Assembly: GCA_026401035.1 (NCBI GenBank)
Contig: JAPLNR010000073.1
Span: forward strand, 1-33,999
DNA: 33,999 bases
Direction: 5' to 3'
Source: Planctomycetia bacterium
Lineage (GTDB): Bacteria > Planctomycetota > Planctomycetia > Pirellulales > UBA1268
Under the pieces are notes generated by a model. It had not been told where the DNA came from. It did not search any database and was given only the letters and a program-made list of their open reading frames with translations. Positions 8,389 through 15,975 of the stretch are shown piece after piece. Both the position numbers and the translations under genes were made by a program. Positions within the stretch are counted from its first letter, which is position 1; the number at the start of each line of letters is the position of its first letter.

Positions 8389-8949
8389 ATGGCCAACCCC
8401 GACGAGGTCATTCGTGCCGCCGAAGAAGTTGCCGGCATTCTCGAATCGCGAGGCGTAGGGGCGGTGGTCATCGGCGCCGTCGCTCTGGCGGCGCACGGCT
8501 ACGTGCGGTTTACGGAAGATCTCGACCTCGGCGTCAACACCGATCTGGGCACACTGAGCAGAGTCGCAGACTCGCTGCGGACGGCGGGCTTTGAGGTCGA
8601 GCTCCGGGAGCCCGACGGCAAGGATCCGCTCGGGGGCGTGGTGGACGTCCGCGGCCCGTTCGGGCTCGTGCAGATCGTGAACTACGGCGGCCGGTTTCCG
8701 GCGGTCATCGATGGCGGACTCGCGGCGGCCGACACCGTCATCCGCCCTGGCAGCCGCCTGCGGATCGTGCCGCTTCCGCACCTTGTCGCGCTCAAGCTGT
8801 ACGCGGGAGGCACGAAATCCCGTGCCGACATCGTGGAAGTTTTGTCCCGCAACCCCGATACCGACATGGCCGCGATTCGCGAACTCTGCCAGGGATGGCG
8901 GCTCCGCGGCCTCGAGCCGCTCATCGAAGAGGCGGCTGGCGGCTCGTAG
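8389..8949 (+). CDS. Nucleotidyltransferase-fold protein, AbiEii/type IV toxin-antitoxin-like
   Basis: The 186-residue protein has the polymerase-beta-like nucleotidyltransferase signature near its N-terminus: GAVALAAHGY at about 29-38 (the G-x-A-x-x-x-HG form), then R40-x-T and the acidic pair D44-L-D46. A later segment with LPHLVALKLYAGGTKSRADIVE resembles the K...R.KD region of AbiEii/DUF6036-type proteins. Such proteins transfer a nucleotide to an RNA or protein target and often serve as toxins or regulators in two-gene modules. The gene follows the 56-residue gene by 3 bp. Its TAG stop ends at 8949, and the second 91-bp direct repeat begins at the very next base, so the cassette boundary coincides with the gene end. 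The target and any toxicity are unknown. Confidence 0.8.
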   Translation: MANPDEVIRAAEEVAGILESRGVGAVVIGAVALAAHGYVRFTEDLDLGVNTDLGTLSRVADSLRTAGFEVELREPDGKDPLGGVVDVRGPFGLVQIVNYGGRFPAVIDGGLAAADTVIRPGSRLRIVPLPHLVALKLYAGGTKSRADIVEVLSRNPDTDMAAIRELCQGWRLRGLEPLIEEAAGGS

Positions 8950-9040
8950 ACCGGCTGTCCAATCGACGCCTTCGGCGACAGCACTGGCGTGGTGGAAGCC
9001 CTGCGGACCAGTTAGGTAGGACGATGCTCTGACCGGGGGA
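8950..9040. repeat. 91-bp direct repeat, copy 2 (detached DUF1552 gene tail)
   Basis: This is the second copy of 7952-8042, with one mismatch. It carries the final 66 bp of DUF1552 coding sequence without the rest of the gene, so it is not translated as such. It starts immediately after the nucleotidyltransferase stop codon. Excision by recombination between the copies would remove 998 bp and leave a normal DUF1552 gene end. Confidence 0.95.
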
Positions 9041-9124
9041 GCAAAACGCTGCATTCCGGCAAGGGGATGCAGACCGGCCGGCACACGCCCCCCAAAAAAA
9101 GCCGCGATTTCCCTGTAAAACCAC

Positions 9125-9139
9125 CCCCTGCCACAGGGG
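9125..9139. promoter_or_regulatory. Short GC hairpin upstream of ilvB
   Basis: CCCCTG, a 3-base loop and CAGGGG can form a 6-bp stem about 67 bp before the ilvB start, followed by a T-rich stretch (9143-9159). It could be a weak terminator for upstream transcription or part of the ilvB leader. No leader peptide rich in branched-chain residues was seen, so classical attenuation is not supported. Confidence 0.3.
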
Positions 9140-9206
9140 CGCATTTATCGTGTATTTTTGAGGGTCGTCTGTTCGCCCGCCCCCACGGCCCCCGAGGAGC
9201 CCCATT

Positions 9207-10979
9207 ATGGCCACTGCATCCCGCCCCAAAGCCGCCGAAGCGTTTGTCGTCGGGGCCGATGTGGTCGTCGAATCGCTGGTCCGCCAGGGCGTGGACGTGA
9301 TCTTCGCCTACCCGGGCGGGGCGAGCATGCCGCTGCACCAGTCGCTCACGAAATACAAGGACAAGATCCGCACCATCCTGCCGCGGCATGAGCAGGGGGG
9401 CGGCTTCGCGGCCCAGGGCTATGCCCGCACGACCGGCAGGCCGGGAGTGTGCATGGCCACGAGCGGCCCGGGCGCGCTCAACCTCGTGACGGCGATCGCC
9501 GACGCGAAGATGGACAGCGTGCCGCTCGTCGCGCTCACCGGCCAGGTGGGAACGAGCGTGATCGGCACCGACGCCTTCCAGGAGACGCCGATCGTCGAGG
9601 TCTGCCGCGGGATCACGAAGCACCACTACCTCGTGACCGACGCCAACGATATCGCCCGCGTGATGCGGGAGGCCTTTCACATCGCGACGACGGGCCGCCC
9701 CGGCCCGGTGCTCGTCGACCTGCCAAAAAATATCCAGCTGACGCAGATCGTGCCCGACTACGACGCGGCCATGAACCTGCCGGGCTACCATCCCGAGGTC
9801 CGCAAGGCGCATCCCGAGCAGATCGCGCAGGTCGCCGCGGCGATCAAGCGGGCCAAGCGGCCGGTGATCTATGCCGGCGGCGGCGTGATCGCGGCCGATG
9901 CCGCGGCGGAGTTGCGGGAGTTGGTGCGGCGGACCGGCATCCCGGTCACCATGACGCTCATGGGCCTGGGAGCCTATCCCGGCGACGATCCGCTGTCGCT
10001 CGACATGCTCGGCATGCACGGCAGCGTGTACGCCAACTATGCGGTCGATCAGGCCGATCTGCTGCTCGCGATCGGCGTGCGGTTCGACGACCGCGTGACG
10101 GGGAAGGTGGCGGAGTTCGCCCAGCATGGCTTCATCGTCCACATCGACGTCGATCCCTCCGAGATCAACAAAAACAAGGTCGTGCACATCCCGATCGTCG
10201 CCGACGTGAAGGATGCGCTCACGCAACTCAACAAGATCGTGGAAAAGCCCACGGCCAGCCTCGCCGACTGGCACGCCCAGATCGACGCCTGGAAGAAGGA
10301 AGATCCGTTCTCCTTCGACACGAGCTATCCGGGAATCCTCGCCCAGGAGGCGATCGCCGAACTCTCGCGGATCACCGCCGACCGCGACACGATCGTGACC
10401 GTGGGCGTGGGCCAGCACCAGATGTGGGCGGCGCAGTTCTACAAGTTTCGCCGACCGCGGACCTGGCTCTCCTCGAGCGGCCTCGGCACGATGGGCTTCG
10501 GCCTGCCGGCGGCGATGGGCGCAAAGGTGGCCCATCCCGAGGCGCTCGTCGTCGACATCGACGGCGACGGCAGCATCCTGATGAACATCCAGGAATTCGC
10601 CACCTGCAAGACCGAAGACATTCCGGTGAAAGTCCTGCTGCTCAACAACCAGCATCTCGGCATGGTGGTGCAATGGGAGGACCGCTTCTTCAAGGGCAAC
10701 CGGGCCCACACCTATCTCGGCCCGGTCGATCACCCCGAGGCCAGCGGTCAGGGCGACGGCATCTCCCCGGAGAACCGCTACCCCGACTTCGTCGCCATCG
10801 CCAAGGGCTTCGGCTGGCAGGCGGAAACCGTGGCCGCGAAGAAAGACCTCGAAGGTGCCCTCCGCCGGATGATCGACGCTCCGGGCCCCGCGATCCTCGA
10901 CGTGCAGGTGCCCTATCAGGAGCACGTGCTGCCGATGATCCCGTCGGGCATGACCGTCCGCGAACTGATCAAGAAGTAG
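9207..10979 (+). CDS. ilvB: Acetolactate synthase, large (catalytic) subunit
   Basis: This is the ThDP-dependent enzyme that condenses two pyruvates (or pyruvate and 2-oxobutyrate) in the first common step of branched-chain amino acid synthesis, in the cytoplasm. The 590 residues cover the full family length. The N-terminal ThDP-binding domain has [12 protein letters not shown] and the catalytic Glu at E62 in PRHEQGG. The central domain (about 205-340) has [20 protein letters not shown]. The C-terminal domain has the ThDP/Mg motif starting GDGS near residue 453 and ending [17 protein letters not shown] lies about 8 bases before the ATG. The regulatory subunit gene ilvN, usually adjacent, is absent: the next gene is convergent. 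The biosynthetic type is favoured over the catabolic type by length and motif wording. Confidence 0.95.
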   Translation: MATASRPKAAEAFVVGADVVVESLVRQGVDVIFAYPGGASMPLHQSLTKYKDKIRTILPRHEQGGGFAAQGYARTTGRPGVCMATSGPGALNLVTAIADAKMDSVPLVALTGQVGTSVIGTDAFQETPIVEVCRGITKHHYLVTDANDIARVMREAFHIATTGRPGPVLVDLPKNIQLTQIVPDYDAAMNLPGYHPEVRKAHPEQIAQVAAAIKRAKRPVIYAGGGVIAADAAAELRELVRRTGIPVTMTLMGLGAYPGDDPLSLDMLGMHGSVYANYAVDQADLLLAIGVRFDDRVTGKVAEFAQHGFIVHIDVDPSEINKNKVVHIPIVADVKDALTQLNKIVEKPTASLADWHAQIDAWKKEDPFSFDTSYPGILAQEAIAELSRITADRDTIVTVGVGQHQMWAAQFYKFRRPRTWLSSSGLGTMGFGLPAAMGAKVAHPEALVVDIDGDGSILMNIQEFATCKTEDIPVKVLLLNNQHLGMVVQWEDRFFKGNRAHTYLGPVDHPEASGQGDGISPENRYPDFVAIAKGFGWQAETVAAKKDLEGALRRMIDAPGPAILDVQVPYQEHVLPMIPSGMTVRELIKK

Positions 10980-10981
10980 CA

Positions 10982-11008
10982 CGGCGGGGCCAACCGCGGC
11001 CTCCGCCG
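10982..11008. terminator. Hairpin between convergent genes
   Basis: A 10-bp GC-rich stem with one bulged T (arms 10982-10991 and 10998-11008, loop AACCGC) lies 3 bp past the ilvB stop, between ilvB and the convergent operon end. It could stop transcription from either side, although no T-run follows on the plus strand. Confidence 0.45.
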
Positions 11009-11046
11009 CCTGCCATGGTGACAGCAGCCGCCCCGTGGGGCAGCAC

Positions 11047-12444
11047 CTACTGCCCGAACGGGCTGTCGAACGGCGACGCATTCGGATCAGCGGCCGGCTC
11101 TGTCGCCGGCTGTTCCGTCTGCGGCGCGGCGGCCGCGGGCTTCGTCGGGGCTGGCGTGGCCGGAGCCTTGAGCATCGCCAGCGCGGCGGTGACGGATGCC
11201 TCGTCCGGCGTCTGGTCAATCGCCATGCCGCCGTCGCGAAGCGCGGCGGCGAGTTGGGTGGCCGGGCCGGCGGCGTTGCCCAGCAGGGTGGCCAGGCCGG
11301 TCGTCCCGTTGCTCGCGGCAATCGCATCGGCGAGCGCGACGAGCCGCCAGGCGTCGCGGCGGCAGACCTGTTCGGGAATCGCGAGTTGATCCATTGCGGC
11401 GCCGCCGGCCTGCATGCCGAAGTCGGTCGGCGGCCCCGGAAAACCCGGCCCCGGACCCCCGGGCTGCGGAAACCCCGGCTGCTGCCCGGATACAAGGCCG
11501 CGATATTGCTGCTCGAAGCGACGGCGATCGGCCGCCATCACGTCGGCCTCCAAGGCACTGATCGCCAGACCGCGGATCGCCTCGACAACCTTCGCGGCGT
11601 TCACCTCCGACTTGGCATTGGCCGTTGCGCCCAGCGCCGCCGCGGCCCGCACCCGCACGTCGGTCGCCCGGGCGGGATCCTCGACGATCCCCGCCAACGT
11701 GGCGGCAACGTTCTTCGGGGCGGCCCGCAGGACGACGGGAAGTATCGTAAGCGCCCGTGCCGCGAGCCACTCCTGTTCGGTGCGGCGATCGGAAGTCACC
11801 GGTTCGGAGAGGATCGCGAGCGTCGCCGGGCCGGCGGCCTTGGCCAGTGCGGCGAGCGCCTGTTCGTCGGCACGGTAGAGATCGACGTGCCGGCCAATTC
11901 CGGCGACCGCCGCGATCCGCACGGCGATCGGCAGTTTGACGTCAGCGGCAGCCGCCGCCAGCAGGGGCTGCGCGGGCGGCCACGGCTTGCCATCTTTTGA
12001 CCGCAGTTCACCGATGAGCAGCAGCGCATTGACGCGGGCCACGACACCGGCGTTTTCATCTCGGGCCAGGCCTGTCATGAACTCGGCGACAAGCCGCGAG
12101 ACGTCGGCAAACGCCTTGTCGTCATCGATTTCGGTCAGCAACACCTCCCGCATCCGGCGACGCGTGCGCTCGATCGTGGCGAGATTCTCCTCGAGCGCGA
12201 GTTGCGGCAGCGCCGTCTGCTGGAGAAACCGCCGGGATTCGGCGTCGAGCGCGGCGCCGTCGCGGATCTTGTCCTTGTATTCCCGCGTCTCGCGGGCATT
12301 CTCCACCTTCGTCCAGCCGATGTATGCCGGCTCGCCCTGTGCCCATGCCGGCGGAACGACCACCGACGGCGCGAGAACGAGGGCGACCACCGCCAGGCCG
12401 GCGCGAACGGGGTGCAATGGCAAGTGATTTTTCAGAGGGCTCAT
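11047..12444 (-). CDS. Secreted alpha-helical repeat (HEAT-like) protein, last gene of the pilus-type operon
   Basis: The 465-residue protein has a signal peptide ending near residue 35 (AWAQ). The mature part is mostly amphipathic helices in a pattern like degenerate HEAT repeats, for example IAVRIAAVAGIGRHVDLYR and VRVRAAAALGATANAKSEV. A Gly/Pro-rich linker near 330-350 and an Ala/Pro-rich tail follow. No enzymatic motif is visible. Its ATG overlaps the stop of the upstream gene by 4 bases, so it is translated with the pilus-platform-like genes. A periplasmic scaffold or assembly role is the natural inference, but the family was not recognised by name. It ends facing ilvB. Confidence 0.8.
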   Translation of the reverse strand: MSPLKNHLPLHPVRAGLAVVALVLAPSVVVPPAWAQGEPAYIGWTKVENARETREYKDKIRDGAALDAESRRFLQQTALPQLALEENLATIERTRRRMREVLLTEIDDDKAFADVSRLVAEFMTGLARDENAGVVARVNALLLIGELRSKDGKPWPPAQPLLAAAAADVKLPIAVRIAAVAGIGRHVDLYRADEQALAALAKAAGPATLAILSEPVTSDRRTEQEWLAARALTILPVVLRAAPKNVAATLAGIVEDPARATDVRVRAAAALGATANAKSEVNAAKVVEAIRGLAISALEADVMAADRRRFEQQYRGLVSGQQPGFPQPGGPGPGFPGPPTDFGMQAGGAAMDQLAIPEQVCRRDAWRLVALADAIAASNGTTGLATLLGNAAGPATQLAAALRDGGMAIDQTPDEASVTAALAMLKAPATPAPTKPAAAAPQTEQPATEPAADPNASPFDSPFGQ

Positions 12445-14321
12445 TGTGAACGAAACGGATTGCCAAAGGGATTGTCCGGCGAGGGTTCTGCCTGCTCGGG
12501 ACGGTCACGGCCGGTCCTTTGCTCCTCGGCGAACGGCAGCGTGCCGATGAAGCGGTTGATTTGGAGCTGCGCGTCGGCGGCCGAAGCCAGTTCGAACGTG
12601 CCGTCCTCGCGGAGGAAAAGCATCTCGAGCGGATCCGGCGGCGGCGTGGGCTTGTTCGTGCGGGTCTCCGCCCGATCCTCCTGTCGGCCGCGCATGTCGA
12701 CGAGCAGGCTGTTGGTGGTGATCTCCGCCCCGCGGACACGGGTTTCGGCCGGCCTGTTCAGCCGGTTGTCGATGTTGGCCAGGCCACCGATCTCCGTGAT
12801 CAGGCTCCGCAGTGAATAACTGCCGCTGCCGTCGTCCTCCGCCAGCACGAGCACCTCCGTCATGCCCGGTTTGAAACGCTTGCTCTCGGCCTTCCTCAGT
12901 GCCCGCACCACCAAGCTCGTGGTACCAGGCACCGTTACCGGGTCGGTGACGTTGCTCGGCGGCGAGGGCAACTTGGCGTCCTTGGCCAGCGCAGGCTCGG
13001 CAAGATACTGACTGGCGAGGTTGTAGTTTGGATTCCAGACCGAGAGCCGCACGCGATAGCGGTACGATTTGCCGACTTCAACCGCGGTGTCAACGAACCG
13101 GAAGAGTTTATATTCCAGTTCGACGATCGGGCGTCCCGCCGCGTCCAACGCCATTCCGGGCCCGCCTGGCAACATTCCCGGCTGCATTCCCGGCTGCGGA
13201 CCGTTCAACGGCGATTGAAAATCGGGTTCCGCGAGTGGATTCTGGCCGGCGGCGGGCGAATCTACCTGCTCGGCCGCCCGCTTGGCAGCGGCCGCCTGGT
13301 CGGCGATGAATTTCTTGGCCTGCTCGACGAACCAGGGATGCATCGATTCTGTGCCCCAGGCGTCACCCGCCAACTGGGGCAGCGGTGCGCAATAGCCAAC
13401 CGCACCGGCACCAGGATTCTGGTCGGCGGCGAGCAGGAATCCCGCAGGCAGTTGCTCGCCCTGCACCGCGGACCACTCCTTCTGGGCGCGCTTCAAGACG
13501 GCTTTCATGTCGATTTTTTCCCACGACTCGCGGCCCCCCGGCACGACGACGGACCGCTCGACGAGATACTCACTCCAAAGCGGCTGGTCCCGCTTGGGAT
13601 CACGGAAGCCGGCTTCGGCGAACCGCTGCTGGTAGTCGCCGATCTGCTTTGCCACCGGCAGCAATCCCGTGACGATGCAATAAGGAACAAGACGGCCGCG
13701 GGCCGCCTGCGCCTGCTGTCCTGCTCCGAACTGCGCTGCTCCGAACTGCGCGGCGGCATCGGGTGGCAGGCCGTTGGGGTTTGGATTTTCGGCGCCCCCC
13801 GGTCCGGCCTGCCGGCCGCGGACGCGTTTGGGAGGCTTGGTTGGTTTCAGCGGCATGTCGACGTCGATCGGATTGCGGCCACCAACACCGGCGGCATTTT
13901 CCTTCAGCGGCAGGAGCACGACGCCGGCAACGGCCCGCAGATCCTCGACCGGAAAGACCATCGGCTTTGTCCGCCGCGACTTCTCCTCGAAGAGCGGCTT
14001 GTTGAGCATCGCGACCGGGGGCGGGCCGACGAGTTCCGGTGCCCGCCACGGGTCGATCAATTTCACGAGTTGCGAGTCCTTCACCGCCTCGGCGGGCGGG
14101 TGCTTCGCAGACTGGATGTGGCTGGCTGTTCCCTCGGCCTGGCTGGCGATGGCGCTGGGCAGGTGGTCTTTGGCCGCCGGCTTCGTGCGGGCGGCGTTGA
14201 TGCCGCCCCAGACCATTCCGCAGGCCAGCGCAGCGACCAGCGCCACGACGATCTTCTCGGCATGATTCAGGAAGAAATCAATGATCGCTTCCTTGTTGAA
14301 ACTGATGCTCGGACGTTTCAT
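12441..14321 (-). CDS. Single-pass membrane protein of the pilus-type operon, function unknown
   Basis: The protein has 626 residues. A short cytoplasmic N-terminus (about 20 residues) precedes one membrane segment at about 24-42 (IVVALVAALACGMVWGG); the rest should be periplasmic. The middle holds Ala/Gln/Gly-rich low-complexity stretches, including two copies of AQFGA encoded by a 15-bp repeat near 13.73 kb, and several Pro-rich linkers. Near residue 400 a segment (VELEYKLFRFVDTAVEVGKSYRYRVRLSVWNP) looks like a beta-sandwich strand set, as in fibronectin-type folds. The start overlaps the upstream gene by 4 bases and the stop overlaps the downstream gene by 4 bases. By position it may take the place of PilP or another alignment-complex protein, but no sequence similarity proves this. 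Confidence 0.75.
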   Translation of the reverse strand: MKRPSISFNKEAIIDFFLNHAEKIVVALVAALACGMVWGGINAARTKPAAKDHLPSAIASQAEGTASHIQSAKHPPAEAVKDSQLVKLIDPWRAPELVGPPPVAMLNKPLFEEKSRRTKPMVFPVEDLRAVAGVVLLPLKENAAGVGGRNPIDVDMPLKPTKPPKRVRGRQAGPGGAENPNPNGLPPDAAAQFGAAQFGAGQQAQAARGRLVPYCIVTGLLPVAKQIGDYQQRFAEAGFRDPKRDQPLWSEYLVERSVVVPGGRESWEKIDMKAVLKRAQKEWSAVQGEQLPAGFLLAADQNPGAGAVGYCAPLPQLAGDAWGTESMHPWFVEQAKKFIADQAAAAKRAAEQVDSPAAGQNPLAEPDFQSPLNGPQPGMQPGMLPGGPGMALDAAGRPIVELEYKLFRFVDTAVEVGKSYRYRVRLSVWNPNYNLASQYLAEPALAKDAKLPSPPSNVTDPVTVPGTTSLVVRALRKAESKRFKPGMTEVLVLAEDDGSGSYSLRSLITEIGGLANIDNRLNRPAETRVRGAEITTNSLLVDMRGRQEDRAETRTNKPTPPPDPLEMLFLREDGTFELASAADAQLQINRFIGTLPFAEEQRTGRDRPEQAEPSPDNPFGNPFRSQ

Positions 14322-15958
14322 GCCACTGCCTCCGGGCGGTAGGGCGCAGGGCCGCGGAGGGCGGCCGCCGGCGCGGGCTCAGCCTGCGGCGCGGGCTCAG
14401 CAGGCACGGGGTTATCCTCCGGCGCAGCAGCAGGCGCCGGTTCGGCAGCAGGCGCCGGTTCGGCCACGGGCGCCGGCTCGGCGGCAGGCGTTGGCTCAGC
14501 CACGGGCGCCGGCTCGGCGGCGGCCGGGGAGGGCTCTGCTCCAGCGGTGGGCTCGACCACGGCGGTGGGCTCGAGGCCGAGCACTTTCTCGTCGGGCGGT
14601 GTCGCCAGCCCGACGGTGCCGCGGAGTTCCACGACAATGTCATGGCGGCGGCCAGTTGTAGCGACTGGGTTCGGACCGGCTGCATTGAATCCAGGATTTG
14701 CGGGGCCGGCCATCGGCTGCGAACCGGTTGCGCCGGCATTGATCCGCACCTGACGGACGTCGATCGGCACCGGCGCCCGCGCCAGATCGACGAGCCAGCC
14801 GTCGAGTTGCCGCTCGTCGATCACCACCCGCATGACGAAGGGCATCAGATGCACCATCACCGCGTCGGGTGCAGTGGCCAGTTCCGCCGCAGACAGGGGC
14901 TTGCCATTGAAGTCGACATAGATCCAGTTTTTGAGCGCCTCGTCCGGAGAGACCGCTGCGGCCGCCCCTCCTTCCTCGGGCGGGGGTGCCACCGGAGCAG
15001 CAAATCCCGGCCCCGGCCCCTGTCCACCACCGCCGAATCGTGGATGCGGCGGTCGGCTGGCCGCACCCATGCCGTCCGGCGACGGCGGCGCCATAGCTTC
15101 TTCACCGAGGGGCATGCCGCCAACTGCCTGGCCGGTCGGCATGATGATCCGTCCGCCGCGTGACGCTCCCGGATCATCTTCCGCCGCCGGATACCCGATC
15201 GCCAACTGCTCGACCAGTGGAATCGGGGAGTTGTAGGGACCAGCCGCAACCTTGTTCACGCGGGCGATCGAGTCGCACAGCAGCCCGTAGACCCAGAGTT
15301 CCTCCTGCGCGAGTAAAACCTGCAGGGTGGAGGGAGGCTTGGCCCAATCGAACGACGCATACACCCGCTTTTGATCCTCGGCGTTCCACTGCACGAGCTT
15401 GTTGGAGCGGACCGGCTGTCCGGGCATGCCGCGATTGGCTGCCGGATCGACACGCCCGGGCTGAGCGGCTGCATCCGCAGCCGCATCGATCATCGCCTCG
15501 TCGGCCCCCATCCGCGCCGGCAACTGTCGCACGATCGCCCGCACGTTGTTTTGATAACGCTCGAGCAATTTGCGGGGCAGTTTGCCGTCGGCCTTGAGCA
15601 CGGCAGCCCGCTGCACGAAATCAACGCCGAGTGAATCCGGCCACACCCGCAACGGCTGCTGGCTGTTCCAGAACCGCTGCCATTCCGCCAGCGTCTCGCG
15701 CCGCACCGCATTCGTACGGGCATCGATGTCGGTCGACCAGGCCTCGTTGGGATGGGGCTCGATGCCGGCGACGCTCTTGAGCGACGACAGCCGGCTCTCG
15801 ATCTGGCTGCGGGCTGAATTGATCTGCTCGCCCAGCGAGCCATTGGTCATGAACACCAACGGCACTACGACCAGCGGCACCAGCGGCGCAAGCAGCCAGA
15901 AGTGGTACTTGACCACGAGGTCGACGTGCGGCTTGATGTTGTCGGGGATCTGAACCAT
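14318..15958 (-). CDS. PilO-like single-pass membrane protein with Pro/Ala-rich tail
   Basis: The protein starts MVQIPDNIKPHVDLVVKYHF with a membrane segment at about 22-42 (LLAPLVPLVVVPLVFM), then a predicted coiled coil (GEQINSARSQIESRLSSLKSV), the topology of PilO/GspM. The periplasmic part has Gly/Pro-rich linkers, a segment from about 335 that may be a small alpha/beta domain, and a C-terminal tail of repeated AEPAPVAEP units encoded by 18-bp tandem repeats (about 14.38-14.53 kb). I chose the ATG at 15958, 17 bp after the pilM stop; a TTG at 15979 overlapping that stop by 4 bases would add 7 residues. Assignment as PilO-like rests on topology and gene order after PilM-PilN, not on clear sequence identity. 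Confidence 0.75.
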   Translation of the reverse strand: MVQIPDNIKPHVDLVVKYHFWLLAPLVPLVVVPLVFMTNGSLGEQINSARSQIESRLSSLKSVAGIEPHPNEAWSTDIDARTNAVRRETLAEWQRFWNSQQPLRVWPDSLGVDFVQRAAVLKADGKLPRKLLERYQNNVRAIVRQLPARMGADEAMIDAAADAAAQPGRVDPAANRGMPGQPVRSNKLVQWNAEDQKRVYASFDWAKPPSTLQVLLAQEELWVYGLLCDSIARVNKVAAGPYNSPIPLVEQLAIGYPAAEDDPGASRGGRIIMPTGQAVGGMPLGEEAMAPPSPDGMGAASRPPHPRFGGGGQGPGPGFAAPVAPPPEEGGAAAAVSPDEALKNWIYVDFNGKPLSAAELATAPDAVMVHLMPFVMRVVIDERQLDGWLVDLARAPVPIDVRQVRINAGATGSQPMAGPANPGFNAAGPNPVATTGRRHDIVVELRGTVGLATPPDEKVLGLEPTAVVEPTAGAEPSPAAAEPAPVAEPTPAAEPAPVAEPAPAAEPAPAAAPEDNPVPAEPAPQAEPAPAAALRGPAPYRPEAVA

Positions 15959-15975
15959 GGTCGGTCGCCTGGGCG

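Noticed and set aside
9048..9058. CGCTGCATTCC shared between 9048 and about 19009
   Set aside because: Only 11 bp match exactly and the flanks diverge; too short to call a repeat family from two copies.
9041..9206. Branched-chain attenuator leader before ilvB
   Set aside because: A hairpin exists, but no short frame rich in Leu, Val or Ile codons was found.
9012..11495. An 827-codon open frame on the minus strand opposite ilvB
   Set aside because: It is the antisense shadow of a highly conserved gene: low-complexity Arg/His/Asp-rich translation with no domain, common in GC-rich DNA.
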